Source: Micromonospora haikouensis (lineage in GTDB: Bacteria > Actinomycetota > Actinomycetes > Mycobacteriales > Micromonosporaceae). Taken from it: a DNA stretch of 64,000 bases. A model generated the notes under the pieces. That model ran no database searches. It was given only the letters and a program-made list of their open reading frames with translations, and had not been told where the DNA came from. Where the stretch lies: contig NZ_FMCW01000010.1 in NCBI RefSeq assembly GCF_900091595.1, positions 82,653 through 146,652 on the forward strand, given 5' to 3'. Below, in pieces: positions 8,737-18,488 of this stretch (position 1 is the stretch's first letter; every line of letters starts with the position of its first letter). Both the position numbers and the translations under genes were made by a program.

Positions 8737-9567
8737 TCAGCCGGTGCCGTCCAGTTCGGCGTAGCCGCGGCGGGCGGCGGTGAGGGCGGCGCGGGCACCG
8801 AAGGGCGCCTCGGCGGCCACCCGCTCCGGCGGGGCCCCGCCGGTGTGGCCGGCCCGGATCAGCCAGGACAGCTCGGCCAGCTGCCCGTGCTGGACCCGGA
8901 CGAACTCCGCGTCGACCAGCTCGCCGTGCCCCGGCACGACCACCGTGCCCGGAGTGGTGAGCCGGAGCACCTCGGCCAGCGCGTCCGGCCACTGCAACGG
9001 GTACGACTCCTCGAACGCCGGCGGACCGCTCTGCTCCACCAGGTCTCCGGCGACCAGCACGTCCGCGTCCGGCACGTGCACCACCAGGTCGGCGTCGGTG
9101 TGCCCGTGGCCCGGGTGGCGCAGCACCACCCGCCGTCCGCCCACGTCCAGCACCGTCTCCCCGCGTACGACGTGGGTCGGGGCCAGCAGCCGGGTGGTGG
9201 CCAGCTCGGCGGCCAGCTCCGGCCGGGCGGCGCGCATCTCCTCGTACGCGGCCCGGCGCACCTCGTCGGGGCGGTCCCGCAGCGCCACGGCGGCGACCTC
9301 GTGCGCGTAGACGGGGGCGGCCGGGTCACCGGCGACGACGGCGTTGCCGAAGCAGTGGTCGAAGTGGTGGTGGGTGTTCACCACCGTCCACGGGTGCGGG
9401 GTGACCGCGCGGGCGGCGGCGACCAGTTCGGCGGCCTGCCCGGCGGTGGAGAGCGTGTCCACCACCAGCGCCGCGCCGTCGCCGACGACCAGCGTGACGT
9501 TGACGTCGAGCAGCGGCTCGCGCAGCACGTACACCCGGTCGGCGACCTCGACGAACCGCGGCGTCAC
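8737..9567 (-). CDS. MBL-fold metallo-hydrolase
   Basis: A 276-residue zinc hydrolase of the glyoxalase II/beta-lactamase fold. The metal motif THHHFDH is followed by further ligands in LRHPGHGHTDADL, VAGDLVE and VVPGHGELV. Its GTG start overlaps the stop of the upstream hotdog thioesterase by GTGA, so the two are probably translationally coupled. The substrate is unknown. A thioesterase-coupled hydrolase suggests action on an ester or thioester. Confidence 0.85.
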   Translation of the reverse strand: MTPRFVEVADRVYVLREPLLDVNVTLVVGDGAALVVDTLSTAGQAAELVAAARAVTPHPWTVVNTHHHFDHCFGNAVVAGDPAAPVYAHEVAAVALRDRPDEVRRAAYEEMRAARPELAAELATTRLLAPTHVVRGETVLDVGGRRVVLRHPGHGHTDADLVVHVPDADVLVAGDLVEQSGPPAFEESYPLQWPDALAEVLRLTTPGTVVVPGHGELVDAEFVRVQHGQLAELSWLIRAGHTGGAPPERVAAEAPFGARAALTAARRGYAELDGTG

Positions 9568-9989
9568 GGCGTGCCCGCCCCGGCCGGCGCGCCGGTGGCC
9601 CGCGCGGCGAAACGCCGCCGGTCGACCAGCACCCGCTCCACCCGTCCCCGCGCCACGCTCTGGCCGGCGTCGTCGGTGACCGTCACCTCGAAGCCCAGCC
9701 GCCGCCCGTCGACGTCGGTGAGCCGGGCCTGCGCGACCACCGTCCGCCCGACCGGCGTGGGGGCGAGGTGGTCCAGCTCGACCCGGGTCCCGACCGTCGT
9801 GCCGTCGGGCGGCAGCGCCCCGGCGGTCGCCGCCACCGTGGCCGCCTCGGCCAGCGCGACCACCCGGGGGGTGCCCAGCACCGCGACGTCGCCGGAGCCG
9901 ACGGCCAGCGCCGTGTCGGCGTCGGTCACGGTCAGCTCGACGCGGGCGGCCCGGCCCGGCGCGAGGGAATGCTCCGACTGCTCCTGCAT
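9564..9989 (-). CDS. Hotdog-fold thioesterase, FlK-like
   Basis: A 141-residue protein of the thioesterase family that includes fluoroacetyl-CoA thioesterase. The central helix segment RVVALAEAATVAA carries the candidate catalytic Glu, and VELDHLAPTPVG carries the conserved His before the Pro-x-x-Gly turn. ATG at 9989 was preferred over a GTG six bases upstream because an AGG lies at a better distance. It is the first gene of a two-gene operon with the MBL hydrolase. Both probably act on an acyl-CoA or toxic thioester; the substrate cannot be deduced. Confidence 0.75.
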   Translation of the reverse strand: MQEQSEHSLAPGRAARVELTVTDADTALAVGSGDVAVLGTPRVVALAEAATVAATAGALPPDGTTVGTRVELDHLAPTPVGRTVVAQARLTDVDGRRLGFEVTVTDDAGQSVARGRVERVLVDRRRFAARATGAPAGAGTP

Positions 9990-10032
9990 GGGCACAGCCT
10001 AGGTGGTCGACGTCCGCCGTTCCGGCCGCCGC

Positions 10033-10096
10033 CGCGCATCCGGCGAGGCCGCCGCCACGACCCGAGGGGGCCGCCGTCGCGCATCCGGCGAGGCCG
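10033..10096. repeat. 19-bp direct repeat in the intergenic region
   Basis: cgcgcatccggcgaggccg occurs at 10033-10051 and again at 10078-10096, 45 bases apart, with a shorter third echo (ccggcgaggccg) just after. It lies between the divergent thioesterase and PAP2 genes and probably reflects local slippage or paired regulatory sites. Confidence 0.45.
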
Positions 10097-10154
10097 TCGT
10101 CGACCGGCGAGGCCGCCGTCGGCGGGGAGGGCGCCGCCGCTAACCTGGACGGCG

Positions 10155-11201
10155 ATGGCCGTCGTGACTGACCCCCAGCCCCCCGCCCCCACCGGACCAC
10201 CGGAGCCCTCCGACGGCGGTCGTCGCCGTGTGGTCGCCATGGCGGCCTGGGCGGTCGCCTTCGTGGCCGGTTGGTTCGTCATCGGCCTGCCCACCGACCC
10301 GGCCTACGCGTTCCTGTGGATCTGGGCGGCCACCATCGCCTGGAACTCCCGCCGCCCGTGGCGCAGCCACCTGCGCTTCGCCCGCGACTGGGTGCCCGTG
10401 GTGCTGCTGCTCGCCGTCTACAACCTGTCCCGGGGGTTCGCCGACAACGGGGCCACCCCGCACGCGATGGAGCTGATCGTCGCCGACCGGTTCATGTTCG
10501 GCTGGGCCACCGGCGGCCAGGTGCCGACCGTCTGGTTGCAGGAGCACCTCTACCGCCCCGAGGTGCGCTGGTGGGACGTGGCGGCGAGCTGGGTGTACTT
10601 CTCGCACTTCGTGGTGGCGCTCGCCGCCGCCGCCGTGCTCTGGCTGCGCGACCGGCACCGCTGGGCGGCGTTCATGCGCCGCTGGGGGTTCCTGTGCGCG
10701 TCGGGGCTGGTCACCTACTTCCTCTACCCGGCGGCCCCGCCCTGGTGGGCGGCGCAGAACGGCCTGCTCACCGAGGTGGCGCGGATCTCCACCCGGGGCT
10801 GGAAGGCATTCGGCATGCACGGCGCCGGCAACCTGCTCAACGCCGGGCAGATCGCGTCCAACCCGGTGGCCGCGATGCCGTCGCTGCACACCGCGTTCGC
10901 CCTGTTCGTGGTGGTGTTCTTCCTCCGCTCGACCCGCCGCCGCTGGTGGCCGCTGCTGCTGGCGTACCCGCTGGCGATGACGTTCACCCTGGTCTACTCC
11001 GGCGAGCACTACGTCATCGACGTGCTGGTCGGCTGGGCGTACGTGGGGCTGACCTTCCTGGTCGTCGGCCTGGGCGAGCGCTGGTGGGCGGCGCGCCGGG
11101 CCCGCCGTACCCCCGGCTCGGAGCCGGCCGACGGCGGGCCGCGCGGCGCGGAGCCGGCCGACCCGGTCGCCGGACCGCCGGCGGTGCCGGCGACCCGCTG
11201 A
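10155..11201 (+). CDS. PAP2-superfamily integral membrane protein
   Basis: A 348-residue membrane protein with about six hydrophobic segments. It carries PAP2-type motifs in AMPSLHTAF (catalytic His region) and GEHYVIDVLVGW, as in the PAP2_3/inositol phosphorylceramide synthase-like branch. Members transfer or remove phosphate groups on membrane lipids. The C-terminal 30 residues are a Pro/Gly-rich tail with a repeated GxEPAD segment. The start is the first ATG opening onto the family sequence. No clear ribosome site precedes it. Confidence 0.8.
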   Translation: MAVVTDPQPPAPTGPPEPSDGGRRRVVAMAAWAVAFVAGWFVIGLPTDPAYAFLWIWAATIAWNSRRPWRSHLRFARDWVPVVLLLAVYNLSRGFADNGATPHAMELIVADRFMFGWATGGQVPTVWLQEHLYRPEVRWWDVAASWVYFSHFVVALAAAAVLWLRDRHRWAAFMRRWGFLCASGLVTYFLYPAAPPWWAAQNGLLTEVARISTRGWKAFGMHGAGNLLNAGQIASNPVAAMPSLHTAFALFVVVFFLRSTRRRWWPLLLAYPLAMTFTLVYSGEHYVIDVLVGWAYVGLTFLVVGLGERWWAARRARRTPGSEPADGGPRGAEPADPVAGPPAVPATR

Positions 11202-11237
11202 GCCGCGCCCCCGCATCCGACCCGGCCGCGTTGCGGC

Positions 11238-12692
11238 TCAGCGGGCGCGGTGGGCGGCGTGTGCCCGGGCCGTCAGCTCCGCCGCCAGCCACCACGCCTC
11301 GTCGAGGTCGCGGTCGAGGGCGGCGGCGCCCGCGCCGCCCGCCGTGTCCGCGTGCACGGTGGCCAGCCGCAACCGCCGCTGCGCCGGGCCCTGGGTCACC
11401 CGCACGCTCTGGATCCGGGCGTACGGCACGACGGTGAGCTGCCGGGTGATCAGGCCGGACCGGGCGGCGAAGACCCGCTCGTCGAGCCCGGCGCCGACCG
11501 CGCGCCAGCCCAGCGGGCGCAGCCACCGGGCCCGGGCCGGCGGGAGGCCGGTCGCCAGCCCGCTCAGCCGCACCCCCGGCAGCACCTCGGCGACGATCCG
11601 CTCGCCGGTCTCCTGGTCGCCCACCGGCAGCAGCCGGTCCGGCCGGTTGCGGTCGTCGGCCTCGCCGCCGGAGTAGCCGGCGACCTCCAGGCGCAGCCGC
11701 AGCCAGCCCTTGGCCCGCCAGAGCAGCGGCCAGGTCACCCCGACGGTCTGCACCCGGTTCAGCGGCACCGTCTGCGCCCGGGTCTCCAACAGCCCGTTGC
11801 GGACCCGCAGGGTGCCCTCGTCGCGGGCCAGCCGGAAGTTCCAGTCGTCGAGCACCCGGCGGATCGGTTGCAGCAGCACGCCGGCCATCGCGGTGATCGT
11901 GCTCGCCACCGCGATGAACGACCACGAGCCCTCGGAGAGGAACTGCGCCACGACGAAGGCCACGCCGAAGGGGAGCAGGAACGCCTGCGGGGTGAGCAGC
12001 TGGCTGACCAGCAGGTCCCGGTTCGCCACGGCGTGCAGGGCCCGCCCGGGCGGCACGGGCGCGACCGTCGGCCCGGCCGAGGCGGACGGCTGCGGCGGGG
12101 CCGTCCCCGGGTGCGGCGCGGGGCCGGCGAGCGCGAGCAGCCGCTGTCGCAGGGCGGCGGCCTCGGCCACCCCCAGGTACGCCAGCGGCGCCTCGGTCTT
12201 GCCGCCGCCGACCACCTCCAGCCGCAGCTCGGCCAGGCCGGTGAGCTGGGCGAGCAGCGGGCGGACCACCTCGACGGCCTGGAGGCGCTCCAGCGGGATG
12301 GCCCGGGTGCGCCGCCACAGCAGCCCCTCGTACACGCGCAGCTCCCGGCCGACCACGTGGTAGCCGGTGTTGTACCAGCTCACCACCGCGAGCACCGTCG
12401 CGCCGAGGGCGAGCACGGTCGCCATCGCCGCGAACCAGCCGAAGCCGACCCGCGACAGCGTCGACCAGGACAGGCCCGCGACGACCACGACCAGCGACTT
12501 GGCCCCGTGCAGGGCCGGGCTCAACGGGTGCAGCCGCCGCCGGGGTTCCACGCCGCCGACCGCGTGGTCGTGCGGTGCGGGTGGCGCGTCAGAGGGTGGG
12601 CCGTCGTGCGGTGCGGGTGGCGCGTGGTCGTCCTGGGGTGCCGGCGGCGCGTCGGTGGCCGGGCGGGGCAGCTCGGGGCCGGGGTGGGTCAC
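11238..12692 (-). CDS. PH-domain membrane protein, YdbT-like (multiple bPH2 domains)
   Basis: A 484-residue protein with an unstructured Pro/His/Asp-rich N-terminus carrying repeats of PPAPHD. Hydrophobic pairs then alternate with bacterial PH domains (YEGLLWRRTRAIPLERLQAVEV, then RVRNGLLETRAQTVPLNRV, then AARSGLITRQLTVVPYARI). The family is broadly distributed and sits in the cell membrane; its function is poorly defined. The GTG start overlaps the stop of the smaller PH-domain gene by GTGA, matching the known YdbS-YdbT gene pairing. Confidence 0.8.
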   Translation of the reverse strand: MTHPGPELPRPATDAPPAPQDDHAPPAPHDGPPSDAPPAPHDHAVGGVEPRRRLHPLSPALHGAKSLVVVVAGLSWSTLSRVGFGWFAAMATVLALGATVLAVVSWYNTGYHVVGRELRVYEGLLWRRTRAIPLERLQAVEVVRPLLAQLTGLAELRLEVVGGGKTEAPLAYLGVAEAAALRQRLLALAGPAPHPGTAPPQPSASAGPTVAPVPPGRALHAVANRDLLVSQLLTPQAFLLPFGVAFVVAQFLSEGSWSFIAVASTITAMAGVLLQPIRRVLDDWNFRLARDEGTLRVRNGLLETRAQTVPLNRVQTVGVTWPLLWRAKGWLRLRLEVAGYSGGEADDRNRPDRLLPVGDQETGERIVAEVLPGVRLSGLATGLPPARARWLRPLGWRAVGAGLDERVFAARSGLITRQLTVVPYARIQSVRVTQGPAQRRLRLATVHADTAGGAGAAALDRDLDEAWWLAAELTARAHAAHRAR

Positions 12693-13315
12693 AGGCCCTC
12701 CGCGCGGTCCTCGCCGAGGGCGGTGAGCCGGTCGCGCAGCCGCGCCGCCTCCGCCGGGCGCAGGCCCGGCACGCGGGCGTCGCTGGCCGCCGCGGCCGTG
12801 TGCAACTGCACCGTCGCCAGGTCGAACGCCCGCTCCAGGGGGCCGGCGCTGACGTCGACGAACTGCATCCGCGAGTACGGCACGATGGACAGCCGGCGGA
12901 CCAGCAGCCCGTGCCGGACGAGCAGGTCGTTCTCGCGCTCGGCGTACCCCCAGACGTGCACCGCCCGGACGGTCGTGACGACCCGCCACGCCCCGGCCAG
13001 CACGACCGCGCCGAGGGCTGCCCCGAACAGCCAGTGCCCGCTCACCGCCCAGCCGACCGCCAGCCCCAGCAGCACCACCCCGACCAGCGCCGCCAGGCGC
13101 AGCAGCTCGACCCAGATCAGGTCGGTGGAGACCGACTGCCAGCGCACGGTCGCCGGCCACGGCTCCAGGGGCCCGGGCGGGTACGCCGCCAGCGGCCCGG
13201 ACGCCGGGTGACCCGCCACGGCGGGCGGGCCCGGCGGGGGCGCGGTGGGGGGTGGCCCGACCGGGTGCGGCCCGACCGGGTGCGGTGGGGGGCCGCCGGG
13301 GGGCTCGCCGGTCAC
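12689..13315 (-). CDS. PH-domain membrane protein, YdbS-like
   Basis: A 208-residue protein. A Pro/Gly-rich N-terminus of about 60 residues with HPVGP repeats leads to two transmembrane segments and a single bacterial PH domain (LLVRHGLLVRRLSIVPYSRM, then QLHTAAAASDA). It is translationally coupled by GTGA to the larger YdbT-like gene downstream. The GTG start at 13315 is not preceded by a strong ribosome site, so the true start within the low-complexity N-terminus is uncertain. Confidence 0.75.
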   Translation of the reverse strand: MTGEPPGGPPPHPVGPHPVGPPPTAPPPGPPAVAGHPASGPLAAYPPGPLEPWPATVRWQSVSTDLIWVELLRLAALVGVVLLGLAVGWAVSGHWLFGAALGAVVLAGAWRVVTTVRAVHVWGYAERENDLLVRHGLLVRRLSIVPYSRMQFVDVSAGPLERAFDLATVQLHTAAAASDARVPGLRPAEAARLRDRLTALGEDRAEGL

Positions 13316-13337
13316 CGGGGACGTCCGCTGCGCGCGC

Positions 13338-13568
13338 TCACCCGTCGAGCGTAGGCGATCCGGCCAGTGGCGCGACTTCCCGGAGGAAGCCCCGTGCGTC
13401 GAGGAAGTCGCCGAGCGAGGCACGGTGGTCGGCGCAGGCGAGCCAGGTCTTGCGCCGGTCGGCGGTGTGCAGGCGGGGATTGTTCCAGCGCAACGCCCAC
13501 TGCGCCGGGGCGCGGCAGCCCCGTGCCGAACAGATCGGCGCGTCACCGGGGGGACGGGGGATGCTCAT
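13338..13568 (-). CDS. Small conserved actinobacterial protein with Cys motif
   Basis: A 76-residue soluble protein. Cys-x4-Cys in ICSARGCRA and a later CADH give a possible metal site, and the C-terminal GDFLDARGFLREV is a compact helix. I recall the family as widespread in actinobacteria and of unknown function. The ATG was chosen because the sequence upstream is low-complexity and frame-neutral. It lies 22 bases upstream of the PH-domain operon in the same direction and may be its first gene. Confidence 0.7.
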   Translation of the reverse strand: MSIPRPPGDAPICSARGCRAPAQWALRWNNPRLHTADRRKTWLACADHRASLGDFLDARGFLREVAPLAGSPTLDG

Positions 13569-13815
13569 CCGGGCCAGTCTAGGGGCGCGGGGCGGAGATT
13601 GAGCGCCGGGCGGCCACGGGGGGAGCCGCCCGGCGACGGGGTGAATGGTACACACGCCGGACCCCCTGCTGTAAACCCGTGACCGGCGATTCTCCAACCC
13701 TAGGACGGCGTGGCGAAAAACGGCTTCTCCCCGCCTCGGCACTCAGCCGGGCATGCGAGTCTTGATACGCACCACGCACCACGCCGTGACGATCGACCAA
13801 TGCTGTGGAGGACCG

Positions 13816-14930
<1,115 letters not shown>

Positions 14931-14934
<4 letters not shown>

Positions 14935-15938
14935 CCCCAGCCGACCCCCACCCCTCATCGGGTACGCGAACCCCGATCTCGCCCGCCGCCGCGCCCCGCA
15001 GCGAGGCGGTGCTGTCCCGACTCCAGTTGCTGGTCACCCGCAAGCTCGACGGCCTGCTCCAGGGCGACTACGCCGGCCTGCTGCCCGGCCCCGGCAGCGA
15101 GGCGGGGGAGTCGCGCGAGTACCGCCCCGGCGACGACGTACGCCGGATGGACTGGCCGGTGACCGCCCGCACGACGATGCCGCACGTGCGCCGCACGGTG
15201 GCCGACCGGGAGCTGGAGACGTGGCTCGCCGTGGACCTGTCGGCGAGCCTCGACTTCGGCACCGGCCGGTGGCTCAAGCGGGACGTCGTGGTGGCCGCCG
15301 CCGCCGCGCTGGCCCACCTGACCGTGCGCGGCGGCAACCGGATCGGGGCGGTGGTCGGCAGCGGCGCGGACCCGCAGGCCCCGACCGGCCGCCGTGGCGC
15401 GGCGCCCCCGCCCGGCCCGGGGCGGCTGGTGCGGCTGCCCGCCCGGGGCGGGCGCCGGGAGACGCAGGGCCTGCTGCGGGCGATCGCCGGCACCGAGATC
15501 CGGCCCGGGCGCAGCGACCTGGGCGCGCTGGTCGACGCGCTGAACCGGCCGCCCCGCCGCCGCGGCGTCGCGGTGGTGATCTCCGACTTCCTCGCGCCGC
15601 CGCAGCAGTGGGCGCGGCCCCTGCGCAAGCTGCGGGTCCGGCACGACGTGCTGGCGATCGAGGTGGTCGACCCGCGCGAGCTGGAGCTGCCCGACGTGGG
15701 CGTGCTGCCGGTGGTCGACCCGGAGACCGGCGAGCTGCACGAGGTGCAGACCGCCGACCCCCGGCTGCGCCGCCGGTACGCCGACGCCGCCGCCGCCCAG
15801 CGGGCGGAGATCGCCGCGCAGCTGCGCGGGGCCGGCGCGGCCCACCTGCGACTTCGCACCGACACCGACTGGCTGCTCGACATGGTGCGCTTCGTCGCCG
15901 CGCAGCGGCACGCCCGCACCCGGGGGACGACACGATGA
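14931..15938 (+). CDS. DUF58 domain-containing protein
   Basis: A 335-residue protein with the DUF58 signature SREYRPGDDVRRMDWPVTAR near residue 65 and a VWA-like fold downstream (AVDLSASLDFG). Its GTG start overlaps the moxR stop by GTGA, and its own stop overlaps the next start by ATGA, so moxR, DUF58 and VWA form one coupled operon. No transmembrane segment was seen. It probably bridges the ATPase and the membrane-bound VWA protein. Confidence 0.88.
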
Positions 15939-16885
15939 TCCGTTTTCTGCAACCGTGGTGGCTGCTGGCCGTGCTGCCGGCGCTCGCCCTCGCCGCGCTG
16001 TACGTGTGGCGGCAGCGCCGCCGCCGGGCGTACGCGATGCGGTTCACCAACGTGGACCTGCTGCGCACCCTCGCGCCAAAGGGGCTGGGCTGGCGGCGGC
16101 ACGTGCCGGCGGTGGCGTTCCTGCTCTGCCTGCTGGTGCTGGCCACGGCGCTGGCCCGGCCGGCGATCGACACCCGGGAGCCGCTGGAGCGGGCCACCGT
16201 CATGCTGGCGATCGACGTGTCGCTGTCGATGCAGGCCGACGACGTCGCGCCGAACCGGCTGGAGGCCGCCCAGGAGGCGGCCAAGCAGTTCGTCGGCGAG
16301 CTGCCGCAGACCTACAACCTCGGTCTCGTCTCGTTCGCGAAGGCGGCGAACGTGCTGGTCCCGCCGACGAAGGACCGCGACGCGGTGACCGCCGCGATCG
16401 ACGGGCTGGTGCTGGCCGAGGCGACCGCGACCGGCGAGGCGGTCTTCACCTGCCTGGAGGCGATCCGGTCGGTGCCGGCCGACGGCGCGGCGGGCATCCC
16501 GCCGGCCCGGATCGTGCTGCTCTCCGACGGGTTCCGCACCTCGGGGCGCTCGGTGGAGGAGGCGGCGGCGGCCGCGCAGGCGGCCAACGTGCCGGTCTCC
16601 ACCATCGCGTTCGGCACCGACGACGGGCAGGTCGACATCGGCGGTCAGTTGCAGCGGGTGCCGGTGGACCGGATGGCGCTGGCCGAGCTGGCCGAGACGA
16701 CCGAGGGCTACTTCTACGAGGCCGCCTCGGTGAGCGAGCTGAAGCAGGTCTACCAGGACATGGGCAGCTCGATCGGGTTCCGCACCGAGCCGCGCGAGAT
16801 CACCCAGTGGTACGCCGGTCTGGCCCTGTTGCTGGCGCTGTGCGCGGGCGCCACCAGCCTGCTCTGGACGTCCCGGCTGATCTGA
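15935..16885 (+). CDS. VWA-domain (BatA-like) membrane protein
   Basis: A 316-residue protein with an N-terminal aerotolerance-type segment, two hydrophobic helices in the first 70 residues, a von Willebrand A domain with the MIDAS motif DVSLSMQ, and a final hydrophobic helix (YAGLALLLALCAGATSLLW). The layout matches BatA proteins partnered with MoxR and DUF58. It is the last gene of the operon, and two GC hairpins follow the stop. Confidence 0.88.
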   Translation: MIRFLQPWWLLAVLPALALAALYVWRQRRRRAYAMRFTNVDLLRTLAPKGLGWRRHVPAVAFLLCLLVLATALARPAIDTREPLERATVMLAIDVSLSMQADDVAPNRLEAAQEAAKQFVGELPQTYNLGLVSFAKAANVLVPPTKDRDAVTAAIDGLVLAEATATGEAVFTCLEAIRSVPADGAAGIPPARIVLLSDGFRTSGRSVEEAAAAAQAANVPVSTIAFGTDDGQVDIGGQLQRVPVDRMALAELAETTEGYFYEAASVSELKQVYQDMGSSIGFRTEPREITQWYAGLALLLALCAGATSLLWTSRLI

Positions 16886-16888
16886 GGT

Positions 16889-16942
16889 CGGGCGGGCCGT
16901 AGCCCGCCCGGGACGGCCCCGGCGCGACCGCCGCGCCGGGGC
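16889..16942 (+). terminator. Tandem hairpins ending the moxR operon
   Basis: The first hairpin pairs 16889-16897 with 16902-16910 (9 bp, loop cgta). The second pairs 16916-16926 with 16932-16942 (11 bp, 5-base loop). They begin 4 bases past the VWA stop. There is no T run, as is common in actinobacterial terminators. Confidence 0.7.
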
Positions 16943-17009
16943 TGCCGGCCCGGTGGCCGGTGCGTGGCCCTGAGCGCGGTGGCCTGGTGCGCGGCCACCG
17001 CCGCCGGGC

Positions 17010-17043
17010 GGGGTTTCCGTGGCGGCGGGGTTTCCGTGGCGGC
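17010..17043. repeat. Perfect 17-bp tandem duplication
   Basis: ggggtttccgtggcggc at 17010-17026 is repeated exactly at 17027-17043. It lies just past the stop of the 28-residue membrane protein gene and looks like a recent slippage event. Confidence 0.7.
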
Positions 17044-17047
17044 GCGG

Positions 17048-17134
17048 TCAGTGGCCGGCGCTGGCCAGCACGAAGACGACGGCCACCCAGACGGCGGCGA
17101 GGGTGAAGCCCAGCGGTGCGACGTAACGGCTCAT
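17048..17134 (-). CDS. 28-residue single-pass membrane protein
   Basis: An ATG-TGA frame of 29 codons encodes MSRYVAPLGFTLAAVWVAV and continues VFVLASAGH. It is one hydrophobic helix of about 20 residues with a short basic N-terminus. GGAG lies 7 bases upstream of the ATG. Third codon positions are almost all G or C, as in real genes here. It lies alone in an 829-base gap, with a 7-bp hairpin just upstream of its ribosome site. Function is unknown; it could be a regulator or small subunit of a membrane complex. Confidence 0.6.
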   Translation of the reverse strand: MSRYVAPLGFTLAAVWVAVVFVLASAGH

Positions 17135-17159
17135 GGGAAGGCTCCGGTGGCGACTGGAC

Positions 17160-17181
17160 GGTCCACGCTGCGTGGTGGACC
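17160..17181 (-). promoter_or_regulatory. Hairpin in the leader of the 28-residue gene
   Basis: GGTCCAC at 17160-17166 pairs with GTGGACC at 17175-17181 around an 8-base loop. It lies about 12 bases beyond the ribosome site of the small membrane protein and would form in its 5' leader RNA. Confidence 0.4.
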
Positions 17182-17365
17182 GCGAGGGAAGACGGGGCGC
17201 GCACACGAAGTCGTGACCGGGGTGCCCCCTCCCCGTCCTGGGCGGACGGCGCTGCCCGGTCGCCGCCTTCGGCCGAGGGCCGTAGGCGCCACCCTCGGCT
17301 CTCGGCTGAGGGGCGGGCGGTGCGGAAGGAGCGGAGCTGGGTCAGCTCACCTGCTGAGTCGTGGC

Positions 17366-17419
17366 TCAGCGGGGCTGACGTTCGGCCCGGCCACGACTGG
17401 GAGGATCGCTATCTCGCAC
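17366..17419 (-). CDS. Possible 17-codon leader peptide
   Basis: A GTG-TGA frame encodes VRDSDPPSRGRAERQPR. It is preceded at exactly 7 bases by AGGAGGT; the wider AGGAGGTGATC equals the full complement of the 16S rRNA tail. The start codon lies in the loop of a hairpin that also pairs part of the Shine-Dalgarno site. The peptide has no recognised relative. It may be a regulatory leader for the small membrane gene about 230 bases downstream, or a chance frame behind a strong site. Confidence 0.35.
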   Translation of the reverse strand: MRDSDPPSRGRAERQPR

Positions 17420-17432
17420 AGCGATCACCTCC
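17400..17432 (-). promoter_or_regulatory. Hairpin hiding a Shine-Dalgarno site and start codon
   Basis: On the minus strand GATCGCT (17426-17420) pairs with AGCGATC (17410-17404). After a two-base bulge, GGAG (17432-17429) pairs with CTCC (17403-17400). The 9-base loop begins with the GTG start of the possible leader peptide. Folding would block ribosome access. Confidence 0.5.
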
Positions 17433-17566
17433 TGCGGTCGGCCTGGCCCGGAACGCGGATCATCGTACATCCGCTCACGGCACGGCCCGCACTCGGCCGG
17501 ACGGTCGGCGGATCCCGGAAACCGTTCCCCCGCAAGGGCTGCGGCCGTCCGCCGATCCGCCGCTGT

Positions 17567-17623
17567 TAAGCGGGGCACCTTTTACCTCGGAAAGCGTTAA
17601 CAGGGGGCCCTTCCTTGCACCAG
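17567..17623 (-). repeat. Intergenic palindromic repeat, copy A
   Basis: Read on the minus strand this copy contains 31 bases (17590-17620) identical to copy C at 29819-29849: GTGCAAGGAAGGGCCCCCTG followed by TTAACGCTTTC. The second arm is diverged (AAAGGTGCCCCGCTTAAC). It lies upstream of fabG. Confidence 0.75.
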
Positions 17624-17644
17624 GTCCGCGTGGCGCGGGGGTGC

Positions 17645-17676
17645 GTTAGCGCTTACCTGCCGGTAACGCCTAGGCT
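17645..17676 (+). promoter_or_regulatory. Candidate fabG promoter and near-palindromic site
   Basis: gttagcgcttac at 17645-17656 is one base from the palindrome GTTAGCGCTAAC found as an operator core elsewhere in this window. A TAGGCT at 17671-17676 fits the TANNNT form of a -10 element, 38 bases before the fabG start. No good -35 was seen. Confidence 0.3.
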
Positions 17677-17699
17677 CCGGACCGACGTGGATCAGCTGA

Positions 17700-18419
<720 letters not shown>

Positions 18420-18488
18420 CCGGCCCCGCCCGGGTCGTCGACGTCGCCACCGCGCCCACCGCACGAATCCCAACGGAGGAACTCGCAC

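Noticed and set aside
17423..17433. GATCACCTCCT on the plus strand as the end of a 16S rRNA gene fragment
   Set aside because: Only these 11 bases match the rRNA tail and no upstream rRNA sequence is present. It is better read as a Shine-Dalgarno site on the minus strand.
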